This document shows, piece by piece, positions 6,528 through 9,252 of a stretch of DNA of 9,252 bases; the stretch's first letter is position 1, and each line of letters begins with the position of its first letter. The stretch is from an uncultured Gemmatimonadota bacterium (GTDB lineage Bacteria; Gemmatimonadota; Gemmatimonadetes; Gemmatimonadales; GWC2-71-9). A program made the position numbers and the translations under genes. Under the pieces are notes generated by a model. It was given only the letters and a program-made list of their open reading frames with translations. It did no database searches and was not told the DNA's origin. Where the stretch lies: assembly GCA_946479825.1 (NCBI GenBank), contig CAMLHU010000067.1:1-9252 (forward strand), written 5' to 3'.

Positions 6528-7649
6528 ATGCGGATCTCACTGGTCACCGATACCTACCTCCCGGAAGTCAACGGCGTCACCACGGTCCTGGCCGTGATGC
6601 GCGACGGGCTGCGGGCCCGCGGGCACGTGGTCCAGATGGTCGCTCCCGGATACGATGCGCCGGGACCGGACGAGGCCGACGTCGTCCGGCGCCCGGCCAT
6701 GGCGTTCCCGCCGTATCCGGCCATCCGTCTGTCGCGCCCCTGGGGAGACGACGTGGCGCGGGCCCTCGACCGATTCCGCCCCGAACTGGTGCACGTGGCC
6801 ACTGAGGGTCCGATCGGCTGGCTCGGCCGCCGGTGGGCGCTCGAATGTCACATCCCCCTGTTCACTTCGTTCCATACCGACTTCCCCCGCTACGCCCGCA
6901 GGTATCTCGGGGACTGGGCAGTTGGCCTCACTCGGCGATATCTTCGGATGTTCCATCGCCCGGCGCGGGTGACCCAGACGCCGAGCGCGGTGACCCGGGA
7001 TGAGCTGGTGGGTCTCGGCCTTCCCCATGCCGCGATCTGGGGCAGGGGCGTGGACACGAGACGCTTTTCTCCCGATCTTCGAAGTGACCCCCGGCGGGCC
7101 GCCCGGGGGGCCAAGGACAATACGCTGGTGCTCCACGTGGGCCGGCTGGCCCGCGAGAAGGACACGGCGACGCTGGTCGAGGCGTTCGTCCGGGCCCGTG
7201 CGGCCCTGTGCGACGACGCGGCCTTCTGCGTCGCCGGCGACGGTCCCGAGGCCGGCGTGGTGCGCGCCGCGCTGCCGTGGGCACTGCACCTCGGCTTCCT
7301 CGAGCGGAGCGAGCTGGCCGGACTGTACGCCGACGCCGACCTGTTCGTCTTCCCGTCGCCGACCGAGACCTGTGGCCTGGTGGCGCTCGAGGCGATGGCC
7401 GCGGGGGTGCCCGTGATCGGGGCGGCGGCGGGCGGGATCCGCGACAACGTCCGGGACGGGATCAACGGGCTCACCGTGCCGGCCGGCGACGCGACCGCAT
7501 TCGCCGGCGCCATCGTGGGACTGGCGCGGGATCCGGCCCGCCGGGCCGCGATGGCGGTGGCCGCCCGGGCGTTCGCCGTGGCGCGGGACTGGGATCGGGA
7601 ACTTGATGACCTCGAGGCCGCGTACGCCGCGGCGATCGGAGGTCGCTAG
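6528..7649 (+). CDS. GT4-family glycosyltransferase
   Basis: 373-residue GT-B fold enzyme that moves a sugar from a nucleotide-sugar to a lipid or glycan acceptor with retention. The N-terminal acceptor half begins MRISLVTDTYLPEVNGVTTV with the family's glycine-containing loop, then EGPIGWLG (93-100) and TSFHTDFPRYARRY (113-126). The donor half has WGRGVDTRRFSP (171-182), HVGRLAREKD (203-212), VAGDGPE (235-241) and the EX7E motif of PTETCGLVALEAMAAGVPVIG, with E280 and E288. It resembles the MgtA/PimB-like mannosyl- or glucosyltransferases of membrane glycolipid synthesis, but donor and acceptor cannot be read from sequence. No transmembrane segment is present; peripheral inner-membrane action is likely. 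The start is set by homology, since no Shine-Dalgarno sequence is visible. A 27-nt gap leads to the next gene, suggesting an operon. Confidence 0.94.
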   Translation: MRISLVTDTYLPEVNGVTTVLAVMRDGLRARGHVVQMVAPGYDAPGPDEADVVRRPAMAFPPYPAIRLSRPWGDDVARALDRFRPELVHVATEGPIGWLGRRWALECHIPLFTSFHTDFPRYARRYLGDWAVGLTRRYLRMFHRPARVTQTPSAVTRDELVGLGLPHAAIWGRGVDTRRFSPDLRSDPRRAARGAKDNTLVLHVGRLAREKDTATLVEAFVRARAALCDDAAFCVAGDGPEAGVVRAALPWALHLGFLERSELAGLYADADLFVFPSPTETCGLVALEAMAAGVPVIGAAAGGIRDNVRDGINGLTVPAGDATAFAGAIVGLARDPARRAAMAVAARAFAVARDWDRELDDLEAAYAAAIGGR

Positions 7650-7665
7650 CGACAGAGCGTGCCCT

Positions 7666-7670
7666 GGAGG
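7666..7670 (+). promoter_or_regulatory. Ribosome binding site GGAGG deciding the start of the half-receiver gene
   Basis: GGAGG, then 6 nt, then ATG at 7677. This favours the ATG over an in-frame GTG at 7659 that has no such site. Confidence 0.85.
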
Positions 7671-7676
7671 CCCCTG

Positions 7677-8033
7677 ATGACTCGAGCGATCCGCATCGTG
7701 ATCCTCACCGAAGAGTCCGCCCGTTGTGCGGCGATGGTGGCCGCGCTGCGCGCCGCCGGATTCGACGTCGCCCTGCTCCGGCCAGGGCACGAAGGCCGGG
7801 AGCCGGACGCCGACCTGGTGCTGGTGGACGCGGCGCTGCCGCCGGCGTCGCTGGACGTGGCCGAGCACCGGCATATCGTCGCCACGCTCCGGCACACCCG
7901 GGGCAATCGCCGGCTCGCGGCCCACCTGCTGGGGATCGCCCGCAGCACGCTCCTCGCCAAGATCCGGAAGTACGGGATCCGGGCGACGGTGCCGGACGAA
8001 GGGCGGGACTCGATGCAGGACCTGGCCTCGTAG
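7677..8033 (+). CDS. Small half-receiver / Fis-type helix-turn-helix protein
   Basis: 118-residue protein. Residues 4-56 look like the first half of a response-regulator receiver: IRIVIL, then acidic TEES, an Ala-rich helix, FDVALL, and DLVLVDAALPP with D51 at the usual phospho-acceptor strand. The second half of a receiver (β4-β5 with the Thr/Ser and Lys) is missing. Residues 62-101 form a Fis-type (HTH_8) helix-turn-helix, HIVATLRHTRGNRRLAAHLL then GIARSTLLAKIRKYGI, like the C-terminus of NtrC-family regulators. There is no AAA+ domain, so it should not activate sigma54 directly. The start is fixed by GGAGG 6 nt upstream. It lies 27 nt after the glycosyltransferase and is probably co-transcribed. 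DNA binding is likely; phosphorylation is doubtful. Confidence 0.85.
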   Translation: MTRAIRIVILTEESARCAAMVAALRAAGFDVALLRPGHEGREPDADLVLVDAALPPASLDVAEHRHIVATLRHTRGNRRLAAHLLGIARSTLLAKIRKYGIRATVPDEGRDSMQDLAS

Positions 8034-8053
8034 CGGGCCTCGCCCGACCCCTC

Positions 8054-8488
8054 TCACTGCCACTGCACCCGCGTCCGCCCCAGCCGGGAGATGACGATCC
8101 GGCCGGTGGCCTCCCCCCTCCGCACGATCAGCGTCGCGTTGGACACGCCGAACGAATACCCCAGCGGTGAGAAGGTGAACCGCCGGGCGGGAGCGGCGTA
8201 GCTCAGGCCCCAGCTTACGGGGCCGGCCCGAGTCCACCGAACCGCCGTATCGCTCCCGAGCACCGTCTGTAGCGTCACCGTCGAGCTGTCCACCGTGAGG
8301 ATGGCCACCCGTCCTTCGAGCACGGCGGCCATCCGGGCCTCCCGGTGGGCGGCAAGGAGCTGGCCGACGCCGTAGCGGACGGCAGCCCGGTCGTTGGCCG
8401 CGACCAGGGCGGGGACCGCGAGCGAGCTCACGATGCCGGTGAGCGCCAGCACCAGCGCGAGTTCGGGGAGGGAGAAGCCGTGCCGCAT
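8054..8488 (-). CDS. GspH-like type IV pilin / type II secretion pseudopilin
   Basis: 144-residue prepilin-like protein. It has a four-residue leader MRHG, cleavage before F, and the conserved glutamate at +5 (FSLPELALVLALTGIVSSLA), which is the class III signal processed by prepilin peptidase. The hydrophobic N-terminal helix is followed by a helical stretch (RAAVRYGVGQLLAAHREARM), then β-rich segments (VAILTVDSSTVTL, FTFSPLGYSFG, ATLIVRRGEATGRIVIS). This is the GspH/FimT layout for minor pseudopilins that prime pilus or secretion-system assembly. No other pilus gene is seen in the window. The ATG lacks a close ribosome binding site; GGAGGA is 22 nt upstream with a short potential hairpin between. 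The gene converges on the half-receiver gene 20 nt away. Confidence 0.9.
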   Translation of the reverse strand: MRHGFSLPELALVLALTGIVSSLAVPALVAANDRAAVRYGVGQLLAAHREARMAAVLEGRVAILTVDSSTVTLQTVLGSDTAVRWTRAGPVSWGLSYAAPARRFTFSPLGYSFGVSNATLIVRRGEATGRIVISRLGRTRVQWQ

Positions 8489-8565
8489 GGTGCAACGGTA
8501 CTGGCGCCGTTCCTCCGGGCCGTCACCCGAAACGCGCGCATATGGGCAAAAAGCCGTTCAGGCCC

Positions 8566-8594
8566 TTGCCGCTGCACCCCCCATCCGGCATACT
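8566..8594 (+). promoter_or_regulatory. Sigma70-like promoter TTGCCG-N17-CATACT
   Basis: A -35-like TTGCCG (8566-8571) and a -10-like CATACT (8589-8594) are separated by exactly 17 bp. Transcription would start near 8601, about 38 nt before the GTG of the TPR gene. It lies in the divergent gap with the pseudopilin gene. Confidence 0.5.
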
Positions 8595-8638
8595 AGCGCG
8601 CATTCCTCGATGGCCTGCCCCTTGCCAAGGCTTCCGGC

Positions 8639-9252
8639 GTGCTGACACCCGACCTGCTCTTCGAGACCGGCCCTGCCGCGACCGCTGCCCTGGAACCCCA
8701 CGGCGCCTTCCTCTCCCGCTGCTCCGTCGCGCGGGAGACTGGGGACGAACTCGAGTCCCGGCTGGCGCTGGGCGCCTACCTGTTCCTGCGGCTGGTCGAT
8801 CGGCTGACGACGACGCCGGCCGACGCCGACGCGGAGGCGCTCGAGGGGCTCGAGTGGCAGCTCCGGAGCGCCGGCCGCTACATCGAGGCGCTGCCGGTGG
8901 TGGATTGCATCGAGGGGTCGCACCTCAACGGCCTGATGCGGTCGGCGGCGGAATACCGGGCCGCCGGCCCGCGGTCGCTCCGGGTCGGGCTCATCGCGTA
9001 CGCGTGGCACCTGGAATCGGCGGGGCGGATCGAGGAGGCGCTCGACGCGCTCCGGGTCACCGCCCCGATGTACTCGCCCGGCGACCGGAGCGAGGACCTG
9101 GGTCAGGCGGCGATGACGGCGGGCCGGCTGTACCGGACCCAGGCGCGCTGGGACAAGGCCGAGCAGGGCTATGCGCTGGGATTGGAAGAGGCCACCCGAC
9201 GGGACGACCGGCAGGGGATGCTGCTCGGCCGGCTCGGCCTGGCGAAGGTGCT
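8639..9252 (+). CDS. Tetratricopeptide-repeat protein, C-terminus cut by window edge
   Basis: 204 codons are visible with no stop before the right edge. The GTG start has AAGG 8 nt upstream (8627-8630) and lies about 38 nt from a good promoter; no in-frame ATG precedes it. The N-terminal 80 residues are helical and acidic without a signal peptide. From about residue 108 onward the pattern is TPR: SLRVGLIAYAWHLESAGRIE then EALDALRVTAPMY, and QAAMTAGRLYRTQARWDKAE then QGYALGLEEA, with the usual small-aromatic spacing. A protein-protein scaffold role is likely, but partner and pathway are unknown. The missing C-terminus could hold another domain. Confidence 0.85.
   Translation, partial: MLTPDLLFETGPAATAALEPHGAFLSRCSVARETGDELESRLALGAYLFLRLVDRLTTTPADADAEALEGLEWQLRSAGRYIEALPVVDCIEGSHLNGLMRSAAEYRAAGPRSLRVGLIAYAWHLESAGRIEEALDALRVTAPMYSPGDRSEDLGQAAMTAGRLYRTQARWDKAEQGYALGLEEATRRDDRQGMLLGRLGLAKV

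Noticed and set aside
8034..8053. CGGGC/GCCCG stem between the convergent genes as a terminator
   Set aside because: Only 5 bp and no T-run on either side.
6537..8495. 652-codon open frame on the minus strand
   Set aside because: It runs opposite the glycosyltransferase and half-receiver genes and out of frame with the pseudopilin; its composition is typical of GC-rich antisense frames.
1..9252. CRISPR array, insertion sequence, integrase or attachment sites
   Set aside because: No regularly spaced repeats, transposase-like protein or flanking inverted repeats were found.

Overview
This is a very GC-rich window with strong G/C preference at third codon positions, GTG starts beside ATG, and many divergent or convergent short transcription units. 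The gene mix is a lipoprotein binding protein with a chemoreceptor, a YhaM-type nuclease, a type IV pilin-like protein, and Ala/Arg-rich exported proteins of unknown family. This would suit a free-living diderm such as a Gemmatimonadota or related environmental lineage. That placement is an inference from style; no marker gene in the window proves it.

Layout. Positions 1-3646 are all on the minus strand. A cold-shock protein (3646-3443) is followed 7 nt later by an exported protein of unknown function (3435-2842). After a 128-nt gap comes an ABC-type (LivK-like) lipoprotein binding protein (2713-1553). Its TGA overlaps the ATG of a methyl-accepting chemotaxis protein (1556 to beyond the left edge). 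No permease or ATPase gene is visible, so the binding protein and the receptor look like a matched sensory pair rather than a transporter. Between the csp start and the divergent plus-strand gene at 3902 lies a long csp leader with two competing hairpins.

The unrecognised gene 3902-4513 ends at a textbook intrinsic terminator. From about 4600 to 5193 there is no credible protein. There are many short-range helices, two candidate promoters, and at the end a 15-bp terminator hairpin with seven Ts. I read this as a candidate large structured non-coding RNA on the plus strand that matches none of the housekeeping RNAs whose motifs I could check. It is the most promising undescribed element here. 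A purine-rich then pyrimidine-rich low-complexity stretch (5197-5440) follows, ending in 7-nt tandem repeats that run into the 3' end of the next gene.

The right third holds a YhaM-like OB-fold/HD exoribonuclease (6413-5424, minus). Divergent from it is a two-gene plus-strand unit: a GT4 glycosyltransferase (6528-7649) and a small half-receiver/Fis-helix protein (7677-8033). A GspH-like pseudopilin (8488-8054, minus) converges on that unit. A TPR protein (8639 to beyond the right edge) diverges from the pseudopilin behind a good sigma70-like promoter.

Functional themes are environmental sensing (binding protein and chemoreceptor), RNA handling (Csp, YhaM, candidate ncRNA) and envelope biogenesis (glycosyltransferase, pseudopilin).
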